Positions 16,687 through 25,513 of a DNA stretch of 64,000 nucleotides are shown one piece after another. The stretch is taken from contig DATLLJ010000009.1 in assembly GCA_035537875.1 (NCBI GenBank), positions 31,138 to 95,137 of the forward strand, given 5' to 3'. This DNA comes from DATLLJ01 sp035537875 (lineage in GTDB: Bacteria; Acidobacteriota; Vicinamibacteria; Vicinamibacterales; CAVVIG01). Under the pieces are notes generated by a model, which did not search any database, was not told where the DNA came from, and worked only from the letters and a program-made list of their open reading frames with translations. Numbering within the stretch: position 1 is the first letter of the stretch; every line of letters begins with the position of its first letter. A program made the translations under genes and the position numbers.

Positions 16687-18181
16687 CGCTCTTCCCCGCG
16701 ATCGACACGGTCAACAACACCCAGCTCGTCAACGCCACCGCAACGAGCGCGATGGTTCGAATGCCGAGCGGCGGGAAAATCGACGGCACATAAGCTGACA
16801 GGTATCCTGTGCCGCGATCCAGGAACGTCAGCAACGCGCTCTTGCCGATTCCGTCGTTCCAGAACAACCCGGGGTGCTGCCAAAGCACGGCATCGAGGAC
16901 GACCTGCGCCCCGGCGAGCGCCAGCACCACTGGCGGCAGGCGCGGAACCCAGGCGACTGCTGCGAAGGCCATGACGGCGAGAAAGGGAATGACCGGTACC
17001 AGAAATCTGGCCGCCGGCGTCCAACCGCCGCGCCATCCGTGCACGTTCAGCAGCGGGATGGTGATGACCGCGAGGTAAGTGGCCACGACGAGCGTGAGCG
17101 CGGCGCACAGATCGCGCTTGCGTTTCCACAACGCCAGCCATCCGGCCGGGACCAGCAGATAGATGGGCGCGTACGGCAGCAGCCCGTGCTCCTGGTCGAA
17201 GAGCCAGCCGACGACACGGGTCAGGCTTTCAACCACAAACGGCTGCCACCCAGCCACTTCGCCAAATCGGGCGTGCGGGGTGGTGAGCCATGCGCCCCAG
17301 AATCGATAGGTCACACCGGTGCGGACGCCGAGCATGACCGCGGTCCCGCCCATGAACCACCCCAGCCATCCCCATTTGCCCGATCGTCTCGCTTCGAGCG
17401 CTGCCAGAAGTGTCAGGCCCGCGATCAAGCCGGCGTTGCGCGCGTGGATCAGCAGCAGATACCCGACAGCGGCGCCGGCAATGAACGACCCGAAGGTCGT
17501 TCGCCGCGAGGGCGACTGCGACGTGACCACGTTCGAGAGTCCGGGCCCGCGCAGCCACCTGAAAACGGCGAACGCGACGAATGCCGAAACGATCTCGGTA
17601 AAGAAGAGGAAGCTGTGCGAGACAATCGGCGGCGAGAGCACGAGCAACGCCGCCCACGCAAAAGCCCGGCGACGGTTTACCGACAGCGCATCAAAACTCT
17701 CGAGCAGGTACACCGCGATCCACGCCGTCACCCCGATCATCGCAAAGCTCAGGAGGTGCCGAAGGATGACGGTGAAGTTGAGCCGCGCGCGCGTGAGCCA
17801 TGACTGCGGCGCGCGAGCCACAATCGCCTCCGTCGTCCAATAGGCCACCAGGTAGTAGGGAGCGAACAGGATGGGCAGGCCGACGTCGTGAACCGGACGA
17901 AGACGACCGTCCTTGCCGGGCTGGATGTGCGCACCGCCCTCGAAGTGGCCGCCGAGGGAGAGGTTGGCCGGGTTCGAGTAATCCGTCGTGAGGTCGAGAT
18001 CGCCGTCGAAGACGAGCGAGTGAGCCATCATCTGATAATGCGGCTCGTCGCCGGTGCCCGCGTAGGTGCCGTGCGTGATGAGACCCCAGAGAACGACGAA
18101 CACCAGCAGGGCCAGCTGGCGCGACCGACGCTTCCTATTTTCCTTTTCGCGATGATGGACAGTGGTTAGGATGACTACCAC
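16670..18181 (-). CDS. GT-C-like integral membrane glycosyltransferase
   Basis: About 503 residues if started at a GTG at 18181 (a GTG at 18190 is also possible); the open frame continues to 18652 but runs into the divergent gene. A first helix (LALLVFVVLWGLITHG) is followed by an outside loop 'YAGTGDEPHYQMMAHSLV', the acidic D-E position typical of GT-C enzymes that use polyprenyl-phosphate sugars, and then about 10 more helices. Such enzymes add sugars to lipid or protein on the periplasmic side. It is divergent, with a gap of under 20 bases, from another GT-C-like gene, and the pair probably shares a promoter zone. Confidence 0.65.
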   Translation of the reverse strand: MVVILTTVHHREKENRKRRSRQLALLVFVVLWGLITHGTYAGTGDEPHYQMMAHSLVFDGDLDLTTDYSNPANLSLGGHFEGGAHIQPGKDGRLRPVHDVGLPILFAPYYLVAYWTTEAIVARAPQSWLTRARLNFTVILRHLLSFAMIGVTAWIAVYLLESFDALSVNRRRAFAWAALLVLSPPIVSHSFLFFTEIVSAFVAFAVFRWLRGPGLSNVVTSQSPSRRTTFGSFIAGAAVGYLLLIHARNAGLIAGLTLLAALEARRSGKWGWLGWFMGGTAVMLGVRTGVTYRFWGAWLTTPHARFGEVAGWQPFVVESLTRVVGWLFDQEHGLLPYAPIYLLVPAGWLALWKRKRDLCAALTLVVATYLAVITIPLLNVHGWRGGWTPAARFLVPVIPFLAVMAFAAVAWVPRLPPVVLALAGAQVVLDAVLWQHPGLFWNDGIGKSALLTFLDRGTGYLSAYVPSIFPPLGIRTIALVAVALTSWVLLTVSIAGKSVRTRT

Positions 18182-18199
18182 CCGGCTCACATTGTAACG

Positions 18200-19735
18200 A
18201 TGTCTCGATTGATGGAGAGGGTCGATCTGTTCGTCGCGGGCGCCGTGTGCCTGCTCGGAGCCCGCGTGCTCTACCTGTTCGGGTCGTACATCCTTGGCGT
18301 CGGAGGCACAGAGCGCTTTCGTGTCGAAAGCTGGGCGCTGATCTTCGTGATGCTCGGCCTTGTGCTGAGACTGGCTCGCAGCCGTCGCACGCAGACGGGG
18401 CCACGCCAGCCCGGCAGGTTGCCAGCGTGGACCTGGCTCGTGTACTGCGGCCTGGCGTTTGCCCTTTATCGCCCCGCGCTCGCGGTTGGCCTGCTCTCGG
18501 ACGACTACATTCTCGTCGCTCACGCAGCCCAATGGAGGATCGGACCGGTAACGGAGGCGCTCTTCCGGCCGATCCCGCTGTCGGTGTGGGCACTGGTGCT
18601 CAACGCCGGGGCGGGGGCTCCCACGCTGCACCTTCTGAACATCCTGCTGCACGGAACCAACGCCTATCTGACTGCTCGTGTCGCCTCAGGCTTCGAGACG
18701 GGCTACTCGTGGAGTGTTGGCAGCGGACTCTTGATGCTGACCGCGCCGCTCGCGGCGGAAGCGGTGGTCTGGCTTTCAGGAGTGTTCGACCTTGCGTCAA
18801 CCGCTCTCGTGTTGCTCTCGATCCTCGTCTCGAGAAAATATGACCATGGCCCTTCGGCTGCGACACGCGTGCAGCTCGTCGCCCTCGGCCTCGCAGCTCT
18901 CGCATCGAAGGAAACGGCAGTCGTTGCCGGTGGACTCGTGCTGGTGGACGGGTGGGCGCGGCGCGCGTTGTCGCAGAAACTGTGGATCGACTGCGGTGTT
19001 CTTCTGACGATCGCGGGCGCGTTTGGTTTGGTGAGGCTCGCGGGGACATTCGGCGCCTCCACACCGCCGCTCGGCAGATACATCGCGCAGCGCGCACTCT
19101 TTGGAAGCTTCGGTGCTCTTGCAGTCCCATGGCACATCGACGTCATCGAGCAGCTTCCGTGGCTCCCAATCGCCGGCGTCGCGGCCATCGTCGCCCTCAC
19201 AACGGCTTTCTTCGTCGACACCGCGGCTTCGCTCGAGCGCACCAGATTCGCCCTCGCCTCCGGTGTCTGGACGCTCCTGCCGGTTGTTCCGATCTTTCCG
19301 ATTCTCTATGTGGCCCCAGACCTCCAACAAGCGAGATATCTGTATATGGCGGGATTTGCGTGGGCCGTCTTCCTGGGAGTCGCAGCATCCGATCGACAGA
19401 ATCGGGTGTTCTCCGTTGTAACGCTCGGCGGACTGATCGCCATTGGCGCTTACGGTACGCTGCTCCACCAGCGGCCGTGGCGGGCGGCAGCGGACGTTCG
19501 CGACAGGGTCGAGGCGGCAGCGCGCGGTTCTGAAATGGACGCGTGCCGGAACGTGAGCGTCAGCAACCTGCCCGATTCCGTCGACGGGGCATACGTCTTC
19601 AGGAACGGCGCCGTGGAAGCGTTCGCTCGGGATTTGCAGCTCGAGGTCAGGGTTGTCGAGGGCGGCGTCCAGGGCGCCTGCTCGTTCCGATGGGACGAAG
19701 GGCGCCTATCATTTGTGCGGTCCGCTGGCGAATGA
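18200..19735 (+). CDS. Multi-pass membrane protein, GT-C-like
   Basis: 511 residues with about 11-12 membrane helices. After the second helix comes 'LLSDDYILVAHAAQW', an Asp-Asp in the first large outside loop, as in GT-C glycosyltransferases and O-mannosyltransferase relatives; 'FRPIPLSVWALVLN' and 'LNILLHGTNAYL' follow, and an 80-residue soluble tail ends the protein. Donor and acceptor are unknown. The following methyltransferase gene overlaps by four bases (ATGA), so the two are translationally coupled and likely modify the same envelope glycan or lipid (inference). Confidence 0.65.
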   Translation: MSRLMERVDLFVAGAVCLLGARVLYLFGSYILGVGGTERFRVESWALIFVMLGLVLRLARSRRTQTGPRQPGRLPAWTWLVYCGLAFALYRPALAVGLLSDDYILVAHAAQWRIGPVTEALFRPIPLSVWALVLNAGAGAPTLHLLNILLHGTNAYLTARVASGFETGYSWSVGSGLLMLTAPLAAEAVVWLSGVFDLASTALVLLSILVSRKYDHGPSAATRVQLVALGLAALASKETAVVAGGLVLVDGWARRALSQKLWIDCGVLLTIAGAFGLVRLAGTFGASTPPLGRYIAQRALFGSFGALAVPWHIDVIEQLPWLPIAGVAAIVALTTAFFVDTAASLERTRFALASGVWTLLPVVPIFPILYVAPDLQQARYLYMAGFAWAVFLGVAASDRQNRVFSVVTLGGLIAIGAYGTLLHQRPWRAAADVRDRVEAAARGSEMDACRNVSVSNLPDSVDGAYVFRNGAVEAFARDLQLEVRVVEGGVQGACSFRWDEGRLSFVRSAGE

Positions 19736-20472
19736 ACACCTCGACCGAAAAAGGGGTACGACCCCTTTCCGTTATCCAGCTCGCCGCGTTGCGCGCCTTT
19801 GACGGCCGCCAGCTCCCTTCAGGCAGCAGGATCCTCGATGCTCCATGCGGCGACGGGAGCCTCGCGGCGGCGTTGCGCAGCACGGGCTACGACGCTCACG
19901 GCATCGACATGAACGCGAATGGCCTGGATCTGCTTGGAGCGTCGTACTACGACGTCAACCTCAACGCGCGGCTGCCGTTCGCTGACGAGTCGTTCGAGGC
20001 CGCGCTCTCAATTGAGGGCATCGAGCATCTGGAGAACCGATTCGCCTACGTGCGCGAGCTGCATCGGGTCCTGAAACCCAATGGCCTGCTGATCTTGACG
20101 ACGCCAAACATCGTGAGCCTTCGCTCCCGCGTACGCTTCGCCGGCAGCGGGTTCTTCCATGGCGACAGCCGACCGCTGCGCGAAGCCGAACCGGGCCCAT
20201 TCCACCACATAGGGCTCGGTACGCTCGCCGATGTCCGGTACATGCTGCACACGTCGGGATTCCGGCTGATGCGCGTGAGCCACACGCATATCAAGCCCGT
20301 CAGTCTGCTGTACTGCTGGCTGATTCCCTGGATGTGGCTCTACACGACCATCGCGCTCAGAAAAGAAAAGGACGCCGCCCAACGCCGTGCGAACCGTGAG
20401 ATTCGCGCTGCGCTCTTCTCGAGATCGGTGTTGTTTGGCGAAAACCTGCTGGTCGAGGCGAAGAGACTTTGA
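19732..20472 (+). CDS. Class I SAM-dependent methyltransferase
   Basis: 246 residues from the ATG at 19732 that overlaps the preceding stop as ATGA. Methyltransferase motifs are clear: motif I 'RILDAPCGDGSLAAAL', motif II 'DAHGIDMNANGLDL', 'LPFADESFEAALSIEGIEHLENR' and post-I 'VLKPNGLLILTTPN'. The C-terminal 'KPVSLLYCWLIPWMWLYTTIAL' is hydrophobic and may anchor it at the membrane. It resembles methyltransferases of surface polysaccharide loci, which fits the two GT-C-like neighbours. The acceptor is unknown. Confidence 0.85.
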   Translation: MNTSTEKGVRPLSVIQLAALRAFDGRQLPSGSRILDAPCGDGSLAAALRSTGYDAHGIDMNANGLDLLGASYYDVNLNARLPFADESFEAALSIEGIEHLENRFAYVRELHRVLKPNGLLILTTPNIVSLRSRVRFAGSGFFHGDSRPLREAEPGPFHHIGLGTLADVRYMLHTSGFRLMRVSHTHIKPVSLLYCWLIPWMWLYTTIALRKEKDAAQRRANREIRAALFSRSVLFGENLLVEAKRL

Positions 20473-20487
20473 AGAGCACCGGTCAGA

Positions 20488-20524
20488 GGTTCAGGGTTCT
20501 GTTCATCGAACCAAACCCTGAACC
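20488..20524 (+). terminator. 11-bp inverted repeat after the methyltransferase
   Basis: GGTTCAGGGTT (20488-20498) and AACCCTGAACC (20514-20524) form a perfect stem around a 15-base loop, with partial outer pairing of TCAG (20483-20486) and CTGA. It lies between convergent genes. The core word resembles the hairpin at 8850-8886. Confidence 0.5.
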
Positions 20525-20540
20525 CGACGTTCAAACCTGA

Positions 20541-20681
20541 CTAGTCTGCGGTAATCGATGCCCGACCGCAGTCATCGCACCGGAGATAGACAACGGGCAA
20601 CGAATCGGAATGACCGATGACGCGCGCGCTCGGCGCACCGCACCGGGGACAGACGATGCCGGAGGTGGATCGTTTGGCCAT
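20541..20681 (-). CDS. 46-residue zinc-ribbon protein
   Basis: This small gene is absent from the supplied ORF list. Read leftward from the ATG at 20681, it encodes 46 residues: MAKRSTSGIVCPRCGAPSAR, then a short loop, then 'YLRCDDCGRASITAD' and a stop. The two knuckles CPRCG and CDDCG, 20 residues apart, form a classical four-Cys zinc ribbon. The ATG is preceded by AAAGGAG at 9 bases, a strong ribosome binding site. The role is unknown; small ribbons of this type often bind nucleic acid or partner proteins. It stands alone between the methyltransferase hairpin and the PepSY gene. Confidence 0.8.
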   Translation of the reverse strand: MAKRSTSGIVCPRCGAPSARVIGHSDSLPVVYLRCDDCGRASITAD

Positions 20682-20834
20682 GAAGCAAGACTCCTTTAAC
20701 TTCTTAGACGGTTACACCCTCGAGAAGGATGCATCCCTTGTTCAGATTGAGGTGGCTGACGGGGACAGGATTGTACTTCATCGGACGCTGAACGCAAAGA
20801 TCGCGCCCGATCCTGATCCAGCTCATCAGTAGCG

Positions 20835-22457
20835 TCAACGGTTGGCTGGAATCGACCTCACAGTACCTTTTTGGCTGGCCACCCTGAACCGCCACCGCCA
20901 AGTGGCGAGCCGGCGAGCGTGCCGCCTGAGACGCCGCCACGCCGGGAGAATGGTCGTGATGCTCAGAGCGGTGCCGCCAATGCTCAAAGCTATGACAATG
21001 ATGTCCCACAGCGGACGCCGGAAGTAGATCGCGGGGAAATCCAGGCTGTGGAATCCCTGGTACAGCCATCGCCTGAGTCGGGTGACGGCCACCGAGCGCT
21101 GGACCACGCCGCCACGTTCTGGATCGAGATACAACCAGGTGCCGTGCTCGTCCGCGTAGCGCACCCGAAGGACCGGTAGCGGACGCGAGCCGCGGGAGTC
21201 GTAGTAGTAACCGTCATACTCGTCCAGCCAGACCGCGTCCTGTACCGTCACCCCCGGCATGGCTGCCCGCGCGATCTCGGCCATCTCGTCGCGAGGAAAA
21301 GCCGTCAGCGTTCCACGTTCCGGACGAACCGCGGAGACATACAGATGTTCGAGCCTGGGCAAAGGCGACCGGGGCAGCAGGCCGGCGTGCATCCACACGG
21401 TGGCTTCGCCGGTCGATGGCGCACGATACGCCACCCAGAACGGCTCGCCGCGAAACTGCAGAACCTCGAGCTCCTTCGGCACGAAGGACTGCTCGATGCC
21501 AGCGAGCGCTGCGCGCATGCTCTCGAGCGTCAGCAGCTCGACGCGCAGCGGTCCGCCGGTCGAAGCCTCGCGCTGCTCGCGGGTCATCGCCGGCGATGAA
21601 AACCAGTTGAACGGCCCCATCGACAGGAGTCCGCTGTAGGTCCACGTCAGCGTCACGGCGCCAAACAGCAGCCCGGCGTAATGATGCCACTTCATCCATC
21701 CAGCGTAGGGGCTGGCATGGCGCACGCGCTTCAAACGAAAGCGGCTGGTCGGCGAGAACCGCCACAGGCCCCAGACGATCCCGGACACACACATGACGCA
21801 TCCGATGAGCGAAGACCAGACGACGAACTCGAACCAGACCTGACCGTTGCGCCGAAACGGCGTGAAGTAGACCCAGTGCAGCACGGGTCCCAGATATCCC
21901 CAGAATCGCTCGCGCGCGGTCGTTCGCAACACGACGTCGCCGGTGACCTCGGATACGTACAATCTCGTCGCTTCCTCATCGTCCAGGGCGAAGCGGTGCA
22001 TCGGCATGACCGCGCCCGATTGCAGCGTCCACTGATCGGGTTCCGTCAGATACGTCTCGTACCGCACCGCCCCGGAGTACCCGGGGGCGTAGCGGCGCGC
22101 AACGGCCTCCGCCTGTTGTCGGTCCACGCCTTCGAAGAAGTCCCCGGTGTCAGCGAAAACGATCGTCTGCGAGCGACCGCGGCCGAACCGGTACACGGGT
22201 CTTCCCTGCTCCATGCCCACTTGCACGCTATCGGCGGTCAAGCCGAGGCTGTCGGCAGCCTGCGCCGGAGTCAATTTCACGTTCGTCAGATCGAGCGCCG
22301 GCGCGCGGGCAAGGCGTTCCTCGTTCGCCAGGCCAGGCATCCGCGCGTACATCATCACGACACCCGAGACGAACCAGGCCGTGAACAGCAGGCAGCCGGC
22401 GATGCCGAGCCAGCGGTGCACGTAGACCAGCACCTTCCGCCAATCGAGCAGCCACAC
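20835..22457 (-). CDS. PepSY-associated TM domain membrane protein
   Basis: 540 residues from a GTG at 22457 with AAAGGAGG nine bases upstream. The first helix has 'VLVYVHRWLGIAGCLLF', the third region 'WGYLGPVLHWVYFTPF', and later 'WMKWHHYAGLLFGAVTLTWTYSG': conserved membrane His residues that probably bind haem. Soluble PepSY-like modules lie between helices. Related proteins (PiuB/FsrB type) act as inner-membrane ferric-siderophore or metal reductases linked to TonB import. No iron gene is adjacent here, so the substrate is open. Confidence 0.82.
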   Translation of the reverse strand: MWLLDWRKVLVYVHRWLGIAGCLLFTAWFVSGVVMMYARMPGLANEERLARAPALDLTNVKLTPAQAADSLGLTADSVQVGMEQGRPVYRFGRGRSQTIVFADTGDFFEGVDRQQAEAVARRYAPGYSGAVRYETYLTEPDQWTLQSGAVMPMHRFALDDEEATRLYVSEVTGDVVLRTTARERFWGYLGPVLHWVYFTPFRRNGQVWFEFVVWSSLIGCVMCVSGIVWGLWRFSPTSRFRLKRVRHASPYAGWMKWHHYAGLLFGAVTLTWTYSGLLSMGPFNWFSSPAMTREQREASTGGPLRVELLTLESMRAALAGIEQSFVPKELEVLQFRGEPFWVAYRAPSTGEATVWMHAGLLPRSPLPRLEHLYVSAVRPERGTLTAFPRDEMAEIARAAMPGVTVQDAVWLDEYDGYYYDSRGSRPLPVLRVRYADEHGTWLYLDPERGGVVQRSVAVTRLRRWLYQGFHSLDFPAIYFRRPLWDIIVIALSIGGTALSITTILPAWRRLRRHARRLATWRWRFRVASQKGTVRSIPANR

Positions 22458-22769
22458 GTCAGCACGCCTCCTTTACACCACTGCGCGACACGCGTCGTGT
22501 CGACACTCTACGAAGGAACCTCGAGGGGCTCAACTGAAGTTTTCGTGAAGCGATGTTCTGGACCAGCTGTCCGGACACTATGGACCAGTAAGGTCTAGGA
22601 ACGTCACACTCTGTCGGTCCGCCCTGGTCCGTTTTGTAACAGACTCACATCATTTTTGGAGCCGCTCCTCGTCCAGTAGTAGCGGTTAACACGTTCGTAT
22701 GCAATGAGTTAATTGATTGGAGCCGCAGACAACGCGCTTTGGTTGGAAGGTTGCAATAGGGATGAGACA
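22458..22769. other. Intergenic region between divergent PepSY and PilZ genes
   Basis: No reading frame is supported. The part from about 22610 to 22745 is clearly more AT-rich than its surroundings (for example 'TTTTGTAACAGACTCACATC', 'GTTAACACG', 'GAGTTAATTGATTGG') and probably holds promoters for both flanking genes, but I cannot assign -35/-10 boxes with confidence. Confidence 0.4.
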
Positions 22770-24311
22770 GTGACGACCGTCCTCGCTGTCGAACCCGATC
22801 CGCGACTGGCCGCAAGGGTGCGCCAGGTCGTCTGCGACATGGTCCGCGCCGAACTGAAGATCGTTCAGTCGATCGAGTTGGCGATTGAGGCCCTTCACAC
22901 GGCGGCCCCGGACCTGATCCTGCTTCCGGCCCTGGTCTCCCCGACCGACGAAGCGCGGCTGGTGGATCTTCTACGGACGCTGCCTGGGTGCTCTCACATC
23001 GAGATGCTCATTACGCCAGCCTTCGAGGAGGAGCCAGAGACCGTTACGCCGCGAGGCTGGCGTCGTTGGGGGGCTCGCCGAGCCGTCAACAGTTCCCGTG
23101 GCGTAGATGAGCGGCGGCTGTTCGCCGAGCGGCTCGGTTGGTCGCTCGTCCGCGCACGACAGCAGAAGGAGCTCGTCCAGAACGCCGTTGCGAGCGCCGC
23201 TGCCGAGCCGTCGCAGGCACAGTCCGAATCGTTCGAAGCCCAGACCGAGACGACCGCATTGGTACGCGTGTCTCCTGCGACTGTCGCAGGCCCGCCCGAG
23301 ACGCCGATCGGCTCCGACCTCTGCGTGCCTTCCCCATCGATTATTCGTGCGTTGGACAAGAACCGCCGCGCCAACCCACGGTTTCTGGCGAGTGAACTGC
23401 GTGGCTTGCGCGAAGCTCGAATCAAATTTGGGCCGCAGGTTTCTCTGCTGGACGTGTCGAGCGGTGGAGCGCTGATCGAAACTGACACTCGACTTCAGCC
23501 CGACTCAGAGGACGTATTGGAGCTGGTCGGCAATCTGCACCGGGCCGTACCGTTTCGGGTCGTCCGGAGTCAGGCCACCATCGTCGGCGGTTCGCTGCGG
23601 TATCGAGGGGCCTGCGCCTTCGCGCAATCGATCGACCTTGCCGATCTTCTCGAGACGCGGTCGGCGGAATCGAACCCCACGGCCGCCATTCCTCTTCCGC
23701 ACGAGACCGACGAGGTCCTCGAGCTGCTGGAACGCCAGCTCCCCTCGCTTCGACGCGAGCACCTGACACAGCTTCTGAACTCGCTGCGCTCGGGCCGGCC
23801 ACCGGCGACGGCTCTCGAGCGGGAAGCGCTCGATTTGATCAGCATCGCGCTTTCGGCGTTGAAGCCCAGTATCGCCGTGTCAGCTGCAGAACCAGTCATC
23901 AATCCACCGGCCGAGGACAACGACGCGGCGCGCTCGAACATCGACGACGCTGGCGATCCGTCCGACCGCCGACAGCACCTGCGCGTCTATGGGCCTTTCG
24001 ACGGGCTTCGTCTTGGCGCGATCGAAACCCCCGTCACCATCCGGGACCTCAGCGAGGGCGGATGCTTCGTCGACTCGCTCATCGACACACAACCGGGACG
24101 CCGCCTCTCGATAGGATTGCTGGTGCCTGGCGAAGACTGGATTACGACGACGGGCGAAGTCGTCCGGGGCCAGCCCGACTTCGGATTCGCAGTGCGATTC
24201 GTCGACATGCCCGAGGATGTGCGGAAGCGCGTGGCGCGTGTCGTCGCCTCACGGAATCGTTCCGAGGCCACGTCTCACGAGCACGATCTGGCGTTCGTGA
24301 CGGCCCGATGA
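22770..24311 (+). CDS. Double-PilZ protein with degenerate receiver domain
   Basis: 513 residues from a GTG at 22770 (AGGGA seven bases upstream); a TTG at 22713 would add 19. The N-terminal 100 residues look like a receiver fold ('TVLAVEPDPRLAARVRQ', 'APDLILLPALVSPTDE') but the phospho-acceptor Asp position after LILL is Pro, so it is probably a pseudo-receiver. Two PilZ domains follow, each with both c-di-GMP motifs: RANPR with DVSSGG (about 195-300), and RQHLR with DLSEGG (about 400-495). A helical linker separates them. It should bind cyclic di-GMP and pass the signal to a partner, perhaps a motility or export machine. No cyclase is adjacent. Confidence 0.85.
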   Translation: MTTVLAVEPDPRLAARVRQVVCDMVRAELKIVQSIELAIEALHTAAPDLILLPALVSPTDEARLVDLLRTLPGCSHIEMLITPAFEEEPETVTPRGWRRWGARRAVNSSRGVDERRLFAERLGWSLVRARQQKELVQNAVASAAAEPSQAQSESFEAQTETTALVRVSPATVAGPPETPIGSDLCVPSPSIIRALDKNRRANPRFLASELRGLREARIKFGPQVSLLDVSSGGALIETDTRLQPDSEDVLELVGNLHRAVPFRVVRSQATIVGGSLRYRGACAFAQSIDLADLLETRSAESNPTAAIPLPHETDEVLELLERQLPSLRREHLTQLLNSLRSGRPPATALEREALDLISIALSALKPSIAVSAAEPVINPPAEDNDAARSNIDDAGDPSDRRQHLRVYGPFDGLRLGAIETPVTIRDLSEGGCFVDSLIDTQPGRRLSIGLLVPGEDWITTTGEVVRGQPDFGFAVRFVDMPEDVRKRVARVVASRNRSEATSHEHDLAFVTAR

Positions 24312-24318
24312 CAGCCGT

Positions 24319-24843
24319 TTAGGTGAAGGGAAGATCCGCGGCGTCCGAGCTGCCCCAACGCGCCGGGTTCTCCAATTCCAGCAGGAAACGCTTGCGGTCC
24401 AGGCCGCCGCCGTAACCCGTCAGGCTTCCGTCGCTTCCGATCACGCGGTGGCATGGCACCACGATGCTGACCGGGTTGCGCCCGTTGGCTAGACCCACGG
24501 CCCGAACGGCAGCCCCGTTGCCAATCGCCTCGGCTACCTGCGCGTAGGTGCGCGTCTCGCCGTAAGGGATGGTCATCAGGTAATCCCAGACCCGCCGCTG
24601 GAACGGCGTCCCGCCCGCCAAGACCCGGATCGAAAACTGCGTGCGTTCGCGGTCGAAGTATTCGCGCAGCTCTCCGGCGGCGGCCTCGAACCCTGCTCCT
24701 GAGGGAGACCGCGACCCGAACATCACCCTGCGCGGAACGGCCGAATCGCGCTCCATATAGAGTCCGCACAGCAGCCCGTCCGTGTTCACGAGGGTCAGCC
24801 TTCCCAACGGTGAGTCCAGAAAGAAATGGTTGATCATCGGCAT
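24319..24843 (-). CDS. ogt: Methylated-DNA--protein-cysteine S-methyltransferase
   Basis: About 174 residues from an ATG at 24843 (or 24837). It removes O6-methylguanine or O4-methylthymine damage by irreversible transfer to its own Cys. The active-site stretch 'GRNPVSIVVPCHRVIGSDGS' has the invariant P-C-H-R-V (Cys about 132); 'GTPFQRRVWDYLMTIPYGET' is the DNA-binding helix region and 'LTGYGGGLDRKRFLLELE' closes the domain. The length matches the Ogt type without the Ada N-domain. It converges on the PilZ gene (8-base gap) and is divergent from yceI by about 40 bases. Confidence 0.93.
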   Translation of the reverse strand: MPMINHFFLDSPLGRLTLVNTDGLLCGLYMERDSAVPRRVMFGSRSPSGAGFEAAAGELREYFDRERTQFSIRVLAGGTPFQRRVWDYLMTIPYGETRTYAQVAEAIGNGAAVRAVGLANGRNPVSIVVPCHRVIGSDGSLTGYGGGLDRKRFLLELENPARWGSSDAADLPFT

Positions 24844-24883
24844 CGTCAACAATATTCTCCCAGTTCTGACAAAGGAGCGCATC

Positions 24884-25417
24884 GTGAACACGACGACCCG
24901 GACCTATCGCATCGACAAATCACACTCGGAGGCGGTCTTCCAGGTACGACATCTCATCTCCAAGGTAACGGGCCGGTTCTCGGACTTCGAGGGGACACTG
25001 ACATTCGACGATGCCAATCCTGATCTGTCGTCGGTCGCGTTCACCATCAAGGCGTCGAGCCTCGACACCAACGAGCCGGATCGGGACAAACACCTGCGCT
25101 CGGGCGATTTCTTCGACGTCGAGCGGTTCGGGACGATCACCTTCCGCAGTACCGGTGTGGTCAAGAAGAGCGACGTGTTGTTCGACGTGACCGGCGATTT
25201 GACCATTCGGGACGTCACCAAAACGGTGACCATCCCGGTGACGTTTCTGGGCAAAGCGAAGGATCCGTGGGGCAACGAGCGGGTCGGGTTCGAGACCGAG
25301 TACACGCTCAGCCGGAAGGAGTTCGGCCTCAATTGGAACGCTGCGCTCGAGGGCGGCGGGTTCCTCGTCGGTGACGAGGTCAAGACGAGCTTGTCGGTTC
25401 AAGCTGTGCCGCAATAG
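24884..25417 (+). CDS. YceI family lipocalin-like protein
   Basis: 177 residues from the GTG at 24884 with AAAGGAG seven bases upstream; the frame is open earlier but there is no start signal. YceI signatures: 'YRIDKSHSEAVFQVRHLISKVTGRFSDFEG', 'IKASSLDTNEPDRDKHLRSGDFFDVERF', 'DLTIRDVTKTVTIPV', 'RVGFETEYTLSRKEFGLNW'. The family forms a barrel that binds polyisoprenoid chains. No signal peptide is seen, so this copy may be cytoplasmic, unlike the exported E. coli member. It is divergent from ogt and ends in a hairpin. Confidence 0.9.
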   Translation: MNTTTRTYRIDKSHSEAVFQVRHLISKVTGRFSDFEGTLTFDDANPDLSSVAFTIKASSLDTNEPDRDKHLRSGDFFDVERFGTITFRSTGVVKKSDVLFDVTGDLTIRDVTKTVTIPVTFLGKAKDPWGNERVGFETEYTLSRKEFGLNWNAALEGGGFLVGDEVKTSLSVQAVPQ

Positions 25418-25421
25418 CTCG

Positions 25422-25455
25422 ACCGATCTCAATCGGTTGAGCCGGCTCGGCTTTC
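25422..25455 (+). terminator. Terminator-like hairpins after the YceI gene
   Basis: ACCGAT-CTCA-ATCGGT (25422-25437) forms a 6-bp hairpin, followed at once by the palindrome GAGCCGGCTC (25439-25448) and a pyrimidine-rich GGCTTTCTTGTT. Placed just after the yceI stop, this is a plausible terminator. Confidence 0.5.
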
Positions 25456-25513
25456 TTGTTGACGACGTGAGCGTCTTGTAGGAGAGTCGACCGGTTCAAT
25501 CATCGCGTCATTC

